From Tetrapyrgos nigripes (Eukaryota; Basidiomycota; Agaricomycetes; Agaricales; Campanellaceae): a DNA stretch of 64,000 bases. A program made the translations under genes and the position numbers. The notes below the pieces were generated by a model, which worked only from the letters and a program-made list of their open reading frames with translations, was not told the origin of the DNA and searched no databases. Shown here one piece after another: positions 10,640-22,562 of the stretch (positions are counted from its first letter, which is position 1; the number at the start of each line of letters is the position of its first letter). The stretch is from positions 1 to 64,000 of the forward strand of contig JAACJM010000177.1 of the NCBI GenBank assembly GCA_013368315.1, given 5' to 3'.

Positions 10640-13471
10640 CTACTTTTTACGACTACGACAGCTACGCTTGCTGTGAAATACACGTTGTATAGATCTACGA
10701 GTAGCTTTAAATAAGGAAGACACAAAAGAAAAGGGGAAAGGTCCAAGATGTCTACATCGGCCATACCCAGTAGGATCAGAAGGATGAGTGGGCCTACGAG
10801 TACCTCTCTTATCATCCCAAGTAGCCTGACTATCATCTGCAAGTTGTACCAGATACTGGCGACAACGGATTGGCGGTGGACGACCAAGGCCATATCGCTG
10901 AAACAGACTCCTAGTTGAAGTAGTACTGAAAGGAAGAGAGTTGTTAGTCGGCAGTTGGTCAAAGGGCGAAGAGGGTGAACGAACGTGCTGAGGGAAAAGG
11001 GAAGGCCATTGCCTGACCAGGATGTAGGACTCATAAGGCACCTGCAGGTGGCTTAAGTCTTCTAGGGGAGAGTCAATAGGGATAGTAGTTGGATGAAGGT
11101 GTTGGCGCTCCATCTCCCTATGATAGGCCTCCTCTGGTGACAAAGGAGCAGGAGTCGCAACTGGCGGCTCATTAACCTCAGCACTGGCAGTAGGAACAGG
11201 GTCACCATTGAGACGGGTGTCCCAGTTTGCCATCGCCTCCACCAAAGAGTCCCAATCAACTTCAGGAGCCTCTAAGCCATAAAAGGCGTCCATGTCCAAG
11301 TTATGAGGAACAAACAAGTCAGGATCCTCGTTGTCCTCAATGGCTTCCAAGTCTAGAAAAGACTTGGGACGGTTGTACTCAAAATCCTCAAGAAAAGGAT
11401 TAAGAGTTACGTCTGGAGGGCCATTAAGGAAATCGCCCAGCAGTTCATTGGCAGGAGCGTGAGGAATGCGAAGGCAACTGGAAGACGGATCTCGCCGACG
11501 ATACTGGCAGGTCACCTGAGGAACAACAGGAGAAGGAGTCCTTCTTGTTCCAGAAGGTCTTGGAAGTGGCACTGGCTCAGGCTCAGGAGTTAGTGACTGG
11601 CGCCTATGAAGGCGACGAAGATGACGACGACAGATGGGAAGAGTCATTGGCAGTGAAGAACTGCGTCTCTCAATTGAAGCTAAGTCCTCCTGAGGAGCAT
11701 TAGCGACACGACGAATGAAAGAATCGAAGTCCTCAGAGAAAGGAGGACTCCCACTTCCATGGTCAGGATGATGACCCAAGAGAGGCTGAAAGGTGAAGGA
11801 AACAAATAAGCAGTTAAGAAACCGCGAGTGGACAAAAAGATGGAAATAAGAACTTACTCAAGGAGTGGGGTCTCGACCTCTAGGAGCCACACTGACAGGA
11901 GGAGACAAAGGAACTGGTGTTGACGACCCAGAGTTAGACTCCTCAGGGTGTTCCTCCAACCAATCCAAGACTTGTTGCGACACCTATGAAAAAAAGGGGC
12001 AAGATTCCTCACAAATACGCATGTGAAGGGAAACAAAAAGAGGTAGAAACAAAGATAAGACTTACAGCATCGCCAGCAGCTAAAAAAATCTCCACATTGC
12101 GCAAAACTTCAGCCCTGGTGGGAGAAGTATGACGCCTAGTCATAATGGGGACTGGCAGTGAAACCATGAAGTCATTGTTCCCTACAGGACTAGCGGAACG
12201 TGAAGACATGACCTATGAAAATAGGAAGAATAAGTCAAAAAAGAACAAAGAAGAAAAGATAAAGAAGAAAACTTGCTAGGAGACCATCCAAGTCTTCCCA
12301 AGTAACCAAGGGAGCAGAAGTCCTGCCCCTCACTGGCGATGTCGTAGGGGTATGAGACCCTCTAGAAGGAGAACGATCACCTACCCAGGACAGTTGTTCA
12401 TTGTTGCTAGTAATAAAAAGGTGGTCCAACACCTGTACAGGTTGAACAGGGGGGAACATCTCCACTCTAGCACAAATGACTTCCGGGGAGGCCGGTTCTG
12501 GACATACTGGAAATACAGGAGGTGGAGTCGGACTGGCAAAACAGACTCACGACTGAGGACAAGCGAGAGCTGAAGAACGAAGCGAGTGCTTTGGGAGCAC
12601 AACCTCTACCTTCTGGATGACCTTTTTGCGGTGCTAGAAAAATGTGAAGTACAAAAATTAGCAGTGAAAACAACAGATGGTCCAAACTCACTGGTACTGG
12701 CATATTAGCCACTGGCGGCACTACAGTAGGTGCACCGGAGCTAGCGGCTCCAGAACCAACTAGCAGTGGAACATGGGACAATGTGGCGCTGGAGGGCGTG
12801 CTAGCAGGAGTCGCCTCACTAGCGTACATCGGCGTATCCATCTAAACAAAAAACGTGGTAAAAGTGAGCAAAAAGGATAACGAAGAAAGAAGAATTAAAA
12901 GACTTACAAGGTTGGTCTGAACAGGCAAGGCTTTCTTGGGATCCCAAGGACGGCCCAACTCAGCCACAGCCTTGCAACTAGACACGGTCAGCCAAGACAA
13001 GTCACGAACCGAATTGGCGGCTCTGGCTTTGGCGGAACGCCAAGTAGGGAAGACAGTGATGAGTAATTCTAGCGCCATATCCTGTATGCGGTGAACCCAA
13101 TCAGGGAAAGCCGACCCATTATGGAGGATGGAGTAATCAAGGTTGCACTGATCATGGCGAAAACATGAACAACGCTGCCAGAAAGAAAAGAAGGAAAAGA
13201 GAGACAGAGAACTCACTATGAAAGAGAGATGCTCATTGGTGGCGGCAGCGAGCTCACCCTTGGGATCACCCTTTTTGAGAGTGCAGAGGACGTGGTACGC
13301 TCGCTCGTACAACACCTGGAGGACTTCGAGGCGCGCATAGAACTCCCGACTGAGAGGGTTGAGTAGGCGACCACTGTGGGAAGTGTCAGTCAACGACTTC
13401 TGATGTGGCGCAGAGGTCTTCTTCAATGACGAGGAGTAGTTGTTGTTGGATTGGGAAGGCATTGGCGACAA
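10640..13471 (-). CDS. Multi-exon hypothetical protein, Pro/Ser-rich with Arg-rich C-terminus
   Basis: The frames connect through regular short GT-AG introns (for example about 13214-13175, 12907-12843, 12690-12640, and others near 12460, 12230, 12060 and 11850). The first exon starts MPSQSNNNYSSSLKK near 13463 and has a helical segment (FYARLEVLQVLYERAYHVLC). The next holds a Cys/His stretch (CSCFRHDQCNLD) and ALELLITVFPTWRSAKARAA. The middle exons are Pro/Ser/Thr-rich. The last exon (11779-10640) ends in a basic tail (HSKRSCRSRKK). No known domain is recognised. Its composition resembles gag-like or lineage-specific repeat proteins, and an LTR-like segment lies just upstream, so it may belong to a transposon. 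Exon joins away from the first and last exons are provisional. Confidence 0.5.
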
Positions 13472-13999
13472 ATGAGCTTGATGGAGGGCAAACAGAGGGG
13501 GGAAATGACAGGAAATATGGACTTAGACGTTTTTGGCAGTCATCTTCATGTCGTTCTCTCCATTCCAAGAAGTCTTGCAAGACGGAGTGGCTCACCCCAG
13601 ATCTAACTGGCGCTGACCCTGAAGACCATGTTAGGAAAGCATGTGACTGGCGCTTAAAGTTATATGGGCACTAGAAGCTAAAATATGGGAAGAAGATGGA
13701 CAAGTTTGGCGGTTTATGACATAGACCCTGCAAAGAATAGCGGTGACTCGAACGGTTTCTCCCAGAGAGCACTTCTTTTCCAGAATATCAAGCGTAGAAG
13801 AATGGGTATGCCTTAAAAAGGAAGAAGAAAAGAAGTCGGTGGAAATCAGACATTGCGCCAGACACTGGCACTCCCAGATTGGGGAAAGACAATGACATAG
13901 GAATGGTCGGAGTTACCCGGGCTATATATACCTACCCAAAAAGAGTAGTATCAAAGAGATACGCATTTGGCCATTGACTGAGGACGGTCGAGATCTTTA

Positions 14000-14461
14000 G
14001 TTGGGGGGAGATGTTATGCTGTACAAAATTCACATATAAAGAACGTAATTAGCAGTAAGAAAGCTGGTTCACCACTTCAATTGGTATATAAAGGACTAGA
14101 GTGAGTCCCGAACTGCTAGTTAAAGCACTAGTGGTTTGAGTGTACGAGCTAAGTACAATAAAGCCAAGTACTTATGAATAGGATGGGCTTATTCTAAATA
14201 CTAGGTTGATGTGTACGGTGCTTCAGTTATAGTAGCAGACCCACCCCATATGCTATACAAAGTCTATAAGGCTTTGTAACTAATTCCTACTATAACACGC
14301 TCAATACTGCCAGTGCAACTCAAGGGAAAAGTGAAGCCCCTATTCATGGGCAAGGAACACATAGGCTACATAACCCAGACTCTAGCACTAAACTATCACT
14401 GGTTTAGAATGGCATCATGATCGGAGAAATTGGAGGAAAAACCCGAACTAGCGGTATAACA
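14000..14461 (+). repeat. LTR-like segment preceded by a polypurine tract
   Basis: The string TTGGGGGGAGA (about 14001-14011) resembles the polypurine tract that precedes a 3' LTR, and the next bases TGTTATGCTGTAC start a segment with a TATATAAAGG box at about 14091 and AATAAA at about 14156. It ends in ATAACA, the complement of the start, either at 14297 or at 14461; both fit. No matching second LTR was found in the window, so boundaries and element type are uncertain. The implied element direction is opposite to the neighbouring gene at 10640-13471. Confidence 0.45.
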
Positions 14462-15539
14462 TTCAAGAAAATTGCTTAACCGACCAAACCGAAGGAATAG
14501 TCTGTAAAGACAGTAAGGACAGATAAGTAGGACAAACTATATATGGACGAGTTCCTAGAGAGCTTAGCTTTCATATGGTACTAAAGGGATGAACTAGCGG
14601 TGAAGGAATGAACCCATAGTTCATTACCGCCAGTACGCAATCTAAAGAAGAAGGCATAAAGAGGAATAAGCGACGATTACGCAGCTCTACACTGACTGAT
14701 TGGCGGTAAGAGATTGTGAGTCATAAAAGGCGAAGTACCGCATGATAGGTGGAGCTGTCTGAGTCAGGAAGGCTACGGCTGCCAGTACCAGAGAGTACCC
14801 TATGAGTAATAAGAGTGGAGCGAGGGACAGAGAAATCCCTACTACGAAAATTAGATAATATTCAAGTTTCCTGTATACCCTAATTAGAAGGTACCTACTA
14901 TATCCAGTAGTTACTATGCTCATGGACTAGCAGCTAGAATAGGTTTCTTGTTTTCTTTGATATATTTTAGCGGACATTGAAAAGAAATGTAAAACTGTAT
15001 AGTTGTAGCTACGAGTAGTATAAAAGGACGAGGTATTATGAGTAGCTACCCAAGCAACGGACTGTAGAGTATCAGGATTCTCCCTCTTTAGCAGGTAGAG
15101 ACTGTGAAACACAGACAAGAGCTTTGAAAACAAACTTATCATACTCGCGTGGAGTTAAAACATACAAGTGTTGGTTAAATCAGTGTTGAATATATATTGT
15201 TGGTTGTTTTGTGTTTATAACTTTGTGTCCTCGAGACTTGGAAACTGTGTCTAAGGCATTGGCGCCTTCAAATAGAATTGAACTGGTTGAATTGATATAT
15301 TGTGTGTTGCCTTCGTGCAATTGTGTTTTGTGGCAATAGCCTTTGTGTGTGCATTCGTGCCAACCTTACAAGAAATCCCCAAAAAGATCTCTAAACTGTG
15401 GACTAAACTGAAGAGTATTCTACTTACTAGATACGCTCGCAAAACAAATCGTATAGGTTTTTCTAGTTGTGTTCTGTGTGCTAAGAGCGCCTGCTAGAGA
15501 AACAGCCTATTAGCAGATAAGAGATAAGAAAGATAGGAA
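14462..15539. other. Non-coding, repeat-derived sequence
   Basis: Only short frames occur here. A TTGGCGCCTT string at about 15260 resembles a retroelement primer-binding site, and a T/G-rich leader-like stretch follows (15170-15480), but no gag or pol frame lies in the matching direction. I see nothing firmer. Confidence 0.3.
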
Positions 15540-15690
15540 GATTGATCCACAGTTATTATAGAGTTTGACAGGTTTTATAAAGTTCAAAGTCAGAAGGTTT
15601 ATTGAGGAAATGCAATGGACGAATGATCAGAGAAAGGGTTCAATAATGAAGTAGGAGATGAAGGAAGGCAAAGAACTGTAGCAGTTCATG
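15540..15690 (-). repeat. LTR fragment, same family as the LTRs at 37895 and 38391
   Basis: Read on the minus strand from about 15690, the sequence begins TGTCATGAACTGCTACAGTT and continues with blocks such as TCATTATTGAACCC and CAAACTCTATAATAACTGT. It matches the solo LTR at 38391 closely over about 150 bp. The distal end is not clear. It directly follows the gag relic, as the 3' LTR of a deleted element would. Confidence 0.75.
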
Positions 15691-16290
15691 ACAGTTCATT
15701 TGCTACCCTGAACCAAACTTTGAGTGCATGAGTGAAATTGTCCCAGTTGCCTTCCCAGGGGAAGACTGCTCCAGCTTCCTCTGCTCGGACTCTGCTGATA
15801 TGATGGGCATACTCTGCAGCCCATTCTGCAGCAGGTCCCTCCATCATAAGGAGTGCCTCAGCAATGCACTTCTGTGGGTCAAGTTTCCCATTATCGAGTT
15901 TAAGCTGTTTCTGTTCTCCAGCCCAGAGAATGAAGAGAGATAGGAATGAGTCAAGTTTAGCTGGCTTGCCTTTGAATGGGGCAGGTTTGGGGGTTTTGTC
16001 TGAGGATTCATGGACAGGTCTATTGACCAAATTGGTGATTGCCTGCTGCAGTTGGTTTTGGTTGTTGACAAGAGCCTGAAGGAGGACATGTCAATGTCGA
16101 TGATTGGGGAAGTGACAGGGCTGAGTGGGGCTGGTGACACAGGGAGAGGAGATGGAGTGGGTGTGAGTGTAGGACTGGGACAGGTTGTTGGTATGGCAGA
16201 AGGTGGAGCAGATGATGGAAGTGGAGTGTGTGTGAGATCTGGTGATGGAGCAGTGGAGATACTGAATTCAGAAAAGGGAAACGGCAGGTG
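15686..16290 (-). pseudogene. Ty3/Gypsy gag relic fused to LTR
   Basis: A minus-strand frame of 114 residues encodes KPAPFKGKPAKLDSFLSLF, a Lys-rich stretch, then EGPAAEWAAEYAHHI and FPWEGNWDNFTHALKVWF, the layout of a retrotransposon gag (compare EAAEWVVRF and LWEGRWDNFEEEF in the gag at 43440-44216). Upstream on the same strand are a Gln/Asn-rich segment (QALVNNQNQLQQAITNLV) and, after a frameshift near 16075, a Pro/Ser/Thr-rich N-terminus reaching about 16290. The frame breaks off after VANELS exactly where the LTR sequence starts, so the rest of gag and all of pol are missing. Confidence 0.75.
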
Positions 16291-18776
16291 ACAGAAGGCA
16301 GAGCATAGGAAGTGGGAGCATAGTAGGGCTGGATTGCTGGGTAGAATTATACTGTTGTTTCCTTCCCAGAAGTAGTAGTGGACCTGGGGAATGGAGTGAT
16401 GAGTGTGGGGACAAGGCTGTTGCAGGCAGTCATTGTAGAGTTCTTCTCCGTCTTCAAGGCAGCTGTTGATATCAAAGCTGATGTGGTTCTGATCTGATAA
16501 GTCAAGACCATGTAGGGAACCTACACAGGGCAGTGGGGGAGATGGTGGGGGAGATGCAGAGATGGATGAATCAGAGATCGAGGATGGTGCAGTGTATCGT
16601 CCAGATGTGGTGACAGTAGTGCCTGCAAGGATGACCTATACAGAGGCCACTGGTGCAGTAAGGGATCTCGACCTAATGTCACAAAGAGGCGAGCACTTAG
16701 ATAACAATAACAAGGAGCTACAGGCTCGACTTGACTAACAGACAGCAATAAGTACTGGAACTACAGTGCCCATCAGTAAAGGTGTAAAGGAAGCTGTAAA
16801 AGAAGCTGTATTGGAGAAATGAAAGGTCCGGTGCGTAGCATGTGGAACAAGAGTCATATGGTGTAAAGGTCTGAGGATACAGAGATAAGAAGAAATAAAT
16901 AGTACCAAATATAGATGTCATGACAGTCCCCAGACCCTATGGCTAACCTAAAGGTATGTGCTCACTGCCATCTTGATGCTGACCTCGTATGTCTGTAGAT
17001 TGCTGAGTTCTCTTGACTTTGGGAATGTCTCATATATGAGACACTTCAACTACACTTTCTTTGCACCTTCAATGCACCTTCAATGCTCTCTTCTGCACTC
17101 TCCAACACCCTCCCACCACCACTACTACCCACCCGACATGTCTGCTAATGTCAGGTATGCATCTACAGCACATCCTCTCTTGACATCAACACGTGCTGTA
17201 AGGGCGACTCCTGACATGTGAGGCACTCACTCAACGACTGCAGGAAGGGATCCAAAGAATATATACATCAGAACTAGAAGATACAAAGCTGACATACTAC
17301 GCACCTGCAGGAGGGGATCCAAAGAGAAAAACTCAAGATACTCGCCTGCAGGGAAGAGGTATATATACTTGTATGAAGGCCTGGGAAAAGATCTACAAAA
17401 CTGTACAGTCAAGACGAAGTAATAGAAAGATGGAATGATGAAGGATCAAATGATGAACAGAGAATGATGAATGATGAAACGACTAAACCGGGATAGACAG
17501 GTCAATGAGGTCCAGATGACACAAGAACAGACAAGTCCTAAAGGAGAAAGGAAGGAAAAGGAAACTGTCCCCTTACACGTGCCCCTGTGACTGCAGACTG
17601 GGTCACTGGTCTTTTCCATTTCAGTTAGTTCTGCAAGTCTAGGCTGTCAAAAACAGTCCTGGTGGACTGGACTACAGGGGGGTGTATGCTCATCTGTAGG
17701 GCTTTTGGAAATGGCTTGTTTCACTGGGTTATTATTGCACTCAGTCTAGGATGTTGGACTTTGGACTTGGACTTTTAACTGGACTTAGACTTTCTGCTGC
17801 TAGACTTTCTGCTATCAGGTGAAATGCAAAGGGTTTTTGTTGATTCAACAGTGGTTTTTCTTTTCTTTTCTCTGTTCCTATGTACATGCTTCTCACCTAG
17901 CTGGGTTTGTAATGTCTCCCTGCTAGCCTTTGTATTGTAGTTTTTTGTTTAGTCACTTTTGGGCCACCCTCTGGACACTGATTGCTTTTTGTATGTACAC
18001 TCACGTGTAACTTATACTTATAGCACTTCAGCTGGGTAGACGGTCTACCAACAACACATCATCATAGTGCTTGCCCCTATCTGGCTGTTGCTTGCCCCAC
18101 TGAACCAGTCTGTGGTTCAACAGAGAGTACCCCCACATCAGGGAACCCTTTTCCAGAGTGGTGTATCATAATTATCTATCTATCTATCTATCATCATCTA
18201 TTCCTATAGTACCCTCAATTGGTTCTTTGTCACACATATTTCGATTTTTTGGCATCTGCTTACTTATAACTTCCTGAGAGACTCATTCCCGACGATCTTC
18301 ATACAGGCTTTATTTTCCCTCATGAGTTTCTCAGTGATCAGTGACTACTAGTATTTTCCATTACATTTGTATGCGCTGCAGAGCCTCTTTCCATGATTGA
18401 AATATACCCAGGGGAGTCACTGTTTCAGGGCTCCCCATGATTTGCCAACCTTCCATCACCTACCTCAAGATGATTAGATGATTGTTATGATAGTGTTCCT
18501 CAAACCTTCTCATTATTTGCTCATTCTTGATCTCATTTTTTTCTCATTCTTGACAAAGAGAGAAAAGATGAATAATGAGAAAAAATAATGGCGACATGTC
18601 ATCCCTTATTTTTTTCAAGTTCATTATTACAATTCTCATTCTTTTGTGATTAAAACTCTGACAGCACATTTGCTCTGACAGATGAGCACCTAATCCCACA
18701 CATATTCCATCAACCAACCTCCCATCTGTAAAATATTGTGCAGGCAATTAAGACCTTGAAATCACAGTTACAATTA
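16291..18776. other. Repeat-rich non-coding region
   Basis: No convincing gene is present. Three copies of a CTGCAGG(A/G)...GATCCAAAGA-type motif lie at about 17236-17370. The region 17560-18200 looks like the 3' untranslated end of a retroelement and terminates in a TATC microsatellite at about 18173-18192, as LINE tails often do; no reverse transcriptase frame accompanies it. At 18490-18560 a CCTCAAACC-ended sequence resembles the end of the small element at 19535. Confidence 0.35.
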
Positions 18777-19239
18777 GGTACGGTCAAAGTGGAATAAAAT
18801 ATTCTGCTGATCCTTTGTTGTTTTTATTCGGAGCAAAGTTCGGCGAGGTTGTCCTTTGACCAATGGACTTATTTTACATTTTATTATATACATATCTATC
18901 AGTTTAAAATTTGTACAGTGATTGATGAGGACCTTGAGTTTGTCCTTAGATCTACGAGGCCTTCCTGGACAACACTTTTGACTGTCTTGTGTGTCTTCAG
19001 ACTGGGGCACAGCCACGACATACTCTTCACCTCTGAATTTGTCTAGAGAGATCATGTCAAACCCTAGAGTAAGATTGGTTAGAGTGAATAATCAATAGCA
19101 TATATTTTATTGTTTCAGCAATGCGCATCAGTGACTAAAATGCTGCAGATGCAGATATTCAAAATACTATTTTCCATTTATTTCTTTTAAAAAATAAGCA
19201 GGCACTTCAGTGCTCAAATAAGCGCACTTTGACTGTACC
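18777..19239. mobile_element. Tc1/mariner-like MITE, 463 bp
   Basis: The ends GGTACGGTCAAAGTG (18777) and CACTTTGACTGTACC (ending 19239) are inverted repeats with one visible mismatch, flanked on both sides by TA (18775-18776 and 19240-19241). A TA duplication with such ends fits the Tc1/mariner superfamily. The inside holds a 93-residue minus-strand frame containing GRPRRSKDK, but nothing that looks like a DDE/D transposase, so the element would be non-autonomous. Confidence 0.75.
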
Positions 19240-19534
19240 TATTGGATTATGACATATATTACCAAATATATTGTTTGGAGATCTTTTGCCAATCTTTCAC
19301 TTGACTCAGACGCTTACAATAATGCCCTAGACCAGATACCAATGACCTGACTCATCCTGACTCAATCCTGACATTCATTGATCGAAGAGTCTGGACCACA
19401 AGCAACCGATGGCTATCAACATGCTGTCACATAGCTGTAATGCCGTTCTCAGAGCGGCAGACTGCAGCCTGCATTGACAGGCCTTTGAATAATGCATTCT
19501 TTCTTCATTATTGCGTTTTTTTCATTTCCAGGGT

Positions 19535-19641
19535 CCTCAAACCCTCCCATTTTTGGGTTCATTATTTTTTCTCATTATTGCAAAATCACTGCCAAAACGA
19601 AAGAATGCACAAATAATGAACAAATAATGGGGGGTTTGAGG
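19535..19641. mobile_element. Small inverted-repeat element
   Basis: The left end CCTCAAACCCTCCCATTTTT pairs with a right end GGGGGGTTTGAGG; AATAATGA-type blocks inside also pair. A diverged relative starts near 18493. Length is about 107 bp and there is no coding content. The remaining 19642-20350 is anonymous. Confidence 0.5.
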
Positions 19642-20989
19642 ATTACTATTGGTGACCTTGTGAAGAGGAATCATTGACTGACTTGAAAATACCTTAACTC
19701 TCATGATGCCTTTGGAAGGACCTTAAAATCTAGTTGAAATTTCGAAGTGTGGATGAGCATGCTTTGACCTTGAAAAGGCCATACTTAATTCTTGACCTTA
19801 CAAATGGGAATCAGAATTTACATAGCCTGTGTCATTGAATACATTGACAATGACTTAAATCCTTTCTCGCCTTCTAAATGTTGCCAAACATTTAGATACC
19901 TTTGAAAGGTACCTAAATCATTTTTGAACCTTTTAAAGATTGAAAAATCATTTATTCATGTCTAAATACTTGACAGCCAGGGCAAGGGCCCAAACACCTT
20001 TACTGGTAACTGGGCTTTTGCTGATGCAACCACTCACTTGAAATAATTGCTCTAGAACAGTGTAGAAAACGTCCTGCTTCGTAGATGAAAGTGTCTCTGA
20101 GACTTGTATAGGGGACAGAGTAGTATATAAGTGCAAGACATAGGTATGCTTAGGTCCCTTACAGTGTCTCAACACTGCCCTGTACTCTTGGGTCCCCGAC
20201 TCCAACCAGAGGGAGGAGCAATGAGTATCCAACTGGTGAATGACATTGTGCCAGGACAATCGAAGGGAGTTTGAATTGTTGACAGCCAGCTCTGAGTAGA
20301 AACTTTTACATCATTCATTTCTCCTTCACCTCTTCACTGCTTCACCTACAACCATGACTGTCGCTGAGTCCCTTAGTTGCGCTGTGAGTACCTGCCCTCA
20401 TGTTTTGTCATTATCAATAGAAAGCCATGTTGATAACCTTCAAAACCTGTACCAAATACATTACCATCTCAACAACTCTGTACAAAATAAGCAAAATAAA
20501 TGCATTCAACTCTTACCAGATAAAGTCGCTCTACTCTCTACTATGAATATGGAAGCCCATTTTGTATACATCCATGTCTATCCCACACTCTACATAACCC
20601 AAGGGGGAGGCAGGCCGAATATCCAGTACATCAGGTAGGGGAGAGGGGAGGTCGGATCTGGCCAGAAATTTTTTCAATGGCATCCAACTGAGCATCTAAG
20701 AAGAGCCTGTGGAGGTGCTGATTGACATCGACAGAGGTCAGAGAATGTCACTTAAACTTTCAAACATGTTCTGAGGTCTTCTAGTACAACTTTGTAGCTG
20801 CACTGTATGTACAAACTAGTTGGCAGACAGTAACAGAGATTTGCAAGAGATTTTACACCCTGTTTTTGACCCATCTACATCTTTGCTCGCCATGTCCAAA
20901 AAGAAAAAGCAACACAGTAAATGGACCAACAAAAGTGTACTCATTTGCCCAGAATGTAACCAGGAAATACTAGTGAGCCACATGAGTCA

Positions 20990-21660
20990 GAGTCATTGGC
21001 AAGTACCTGCAGGTAACTTACCTGCAAGTCCAAGTACCTGTTTCCCACAGATCATCCACAGGTTGCAGGTCAAGGATGGTGCTGAACAGGTACCTCCACA
21101 AGTACTACTACTAGTACTTGGTAGATAGATAGGCAATAAAATGTTTGTTGGTGGGTTTGAACAATGACAGCGAGTAGAAATAGGCAGTTGGGATTTGAAA
21201 AAGCCCCTATTTTTCACCACTGCAATTAGACACACTTAAGCACCAAAAAAGTGGCATGCAAGCTTTATATACAGAATTATCAGAGTAATAATACTACATG
21301 TGGCCACATGTTTGTTTTTGCTTGCCTACATCTGGTTTCTTTTTTGGTTTTAACTCCCATGAGTCACATGTGGGGACAGAATCCTCAGGGGCAGGTCATG
21401 TGCCCTGAGGATTCTGCCCCCACATGTGATCAATGCCACATCAGTCATCTTTCTACTCATGCCAGTCTTTATCTGTGTCAACCTTTCTTCAGTCTTCTAT
21501 TCCTTTCTTTTCCCAATTTGCAAGCGTTGTCCATTCCTGATATCCAAATTTGTTTTGGTACACAGATTACTTGTGACTTGCAGGTAAAAAACCTACAGGT
21601 CAAGTACCTGTTTCCCACAGATTGTGGACAGGTTGCAGGTAGGGCTTTTTGAGTAACAAG
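20990..21660. repeat. Two copies of an ACCTGCAGGT-rich repeat
   Basis: AAGTACCTGTTTCCCACAGA is followed by a GGACAGGTTGCAGGT-type block at about 21031-21075, and the same pair recurs at about 21602-21640. Both are surrounded by further CAGGTA/TACCTG words and weak dyads. They lie just upstream of the propeller pseudogene. The 102-residue frame at 20820-21128 overlaps the first copy and is not supported as a gene. Confidence 0.5.
21367..21428. repeat. Near-perfect hairpin of about 62 bp
   Basis: CACATGTGGGGACAGAATCC (21366 on) pairs with the reverse complement ending CCCCCACATGTG at 21428, with a loop of about 10 bases around GCAGGTCATG and a one-base difference in the stem. No coding function is seen. 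Confidence 0.7.
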
Positions 21661-21700
21661 TACCTGTCTCATGGGTCCAAGTATACCCATGGATTGACTC

Positions 21701-22562
21701 ATGCAGGTCCCTAATACATATGAGGCTATAATTGGGGGTCCTTCCCTAATTGTGCTGTGTGCAGTCATTTCCATCTATTTTTCGACTTTTTGTTCCTTGA
21801 CTTCCAAATCCAATAGCCCACTGGATTGTTCAACCACCAAAAATCTACCTGACGACCCTGCATTGCAATGGCAGGATAATATCTTCCCCTTTCACAATCA
21901 AACTCCTTAGGACATTGCCAATTATCCTTACCCTCGTACTCTCCAATACAAAGTTACAGAAGGGACATGGCTTCAGCTAGACATTCATCTGACATCAGGA
22001 GATATTGTCTTTGACATGCTTGGAGACCTGTACTGCATACCTGGTATGGAAACCTTTCACACTGATGGGACCATTACAAACACACTCCCTAGCTTGGTTG
22101 GAATACCTTTCAATTCTGATCCAAGGTGCTCTCCAGAGGGTGATCAACTAGTGTTTCATAGCAATGCTGGACTTGGAGTTGATAATATCTGGGGAACGTG
22201 CTGGAGAGGTTGTAAGGAAATGGATGTCAGACCAACAGTCCTGAAGGATGAGACATTGTCTGAAGCTTTATTGCTTGCATTATATGAAGAGGATCTCCTG
22301 ATACAAGGTATCAAGGAGACCAATTAATGACAAAGAAATCATTTAGTCAGGGAAGGCAGACTTGGAGGTGCATCATACTATCTACTTCAAGTGCTTCACT
22401 AACATTTTCCTTTAATGCATAACAAACAAAACTTTCTGGTATCTCTCAAACCCTCAATTCCATCCTTCTGGCACCAAAGTCATTGTGTCAAAATAGTAGC
22501 TGCTTCAGAAGGCTGGCAGTATACCCTTCCAGATCTTTCTGCTGACCAGATTCCTCAAAGGT
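21701..22562 (+). pseudogene. PD40/WD40-like propeller protein (amidohydrolase type), N-terminal fragment
   Basis: The frame starts MQVPNTYEAI with a likely membrane anchor (GGPSLIVLCAVISIYF), then ALQWQDNIFPFHNQTP. A TAG at about 21909 stands where the family would have a Trp before DIANYPYPRTLQYKV. It continues TEGTWLQLDIHLTSGDIVFD, MLGDLYCIPG, SPEGDQLVFHSNAGLGVDNI, and after a damaged stretch NPQFHPSGTKVIVSK, two stops, and EGWQYTLPDLSADQ ending at 22562. These blocks recall the fungal proteins with a TolB/PD40 propeller followed by a metal-dependent amidohydrolase domain. The same gene resumes at 24085 and again at 46256. It is clearly non-functional. Confidence 0.75.

Noticed and set aside
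15251..15275. TTGGCGCCTT as a retrotransposon primer-binding site
   Set aside because: No LTR ends next to it in a matching orientation and no gag follows, so chance occurrence cannot be excluded.
20820..21128. 102-residue frame with a C-x2-C motif (CPEC)
   Set aside because: It runs into the ACCTGCAGGT repeat, has only one Cys pair and no second half of a zinc finger.
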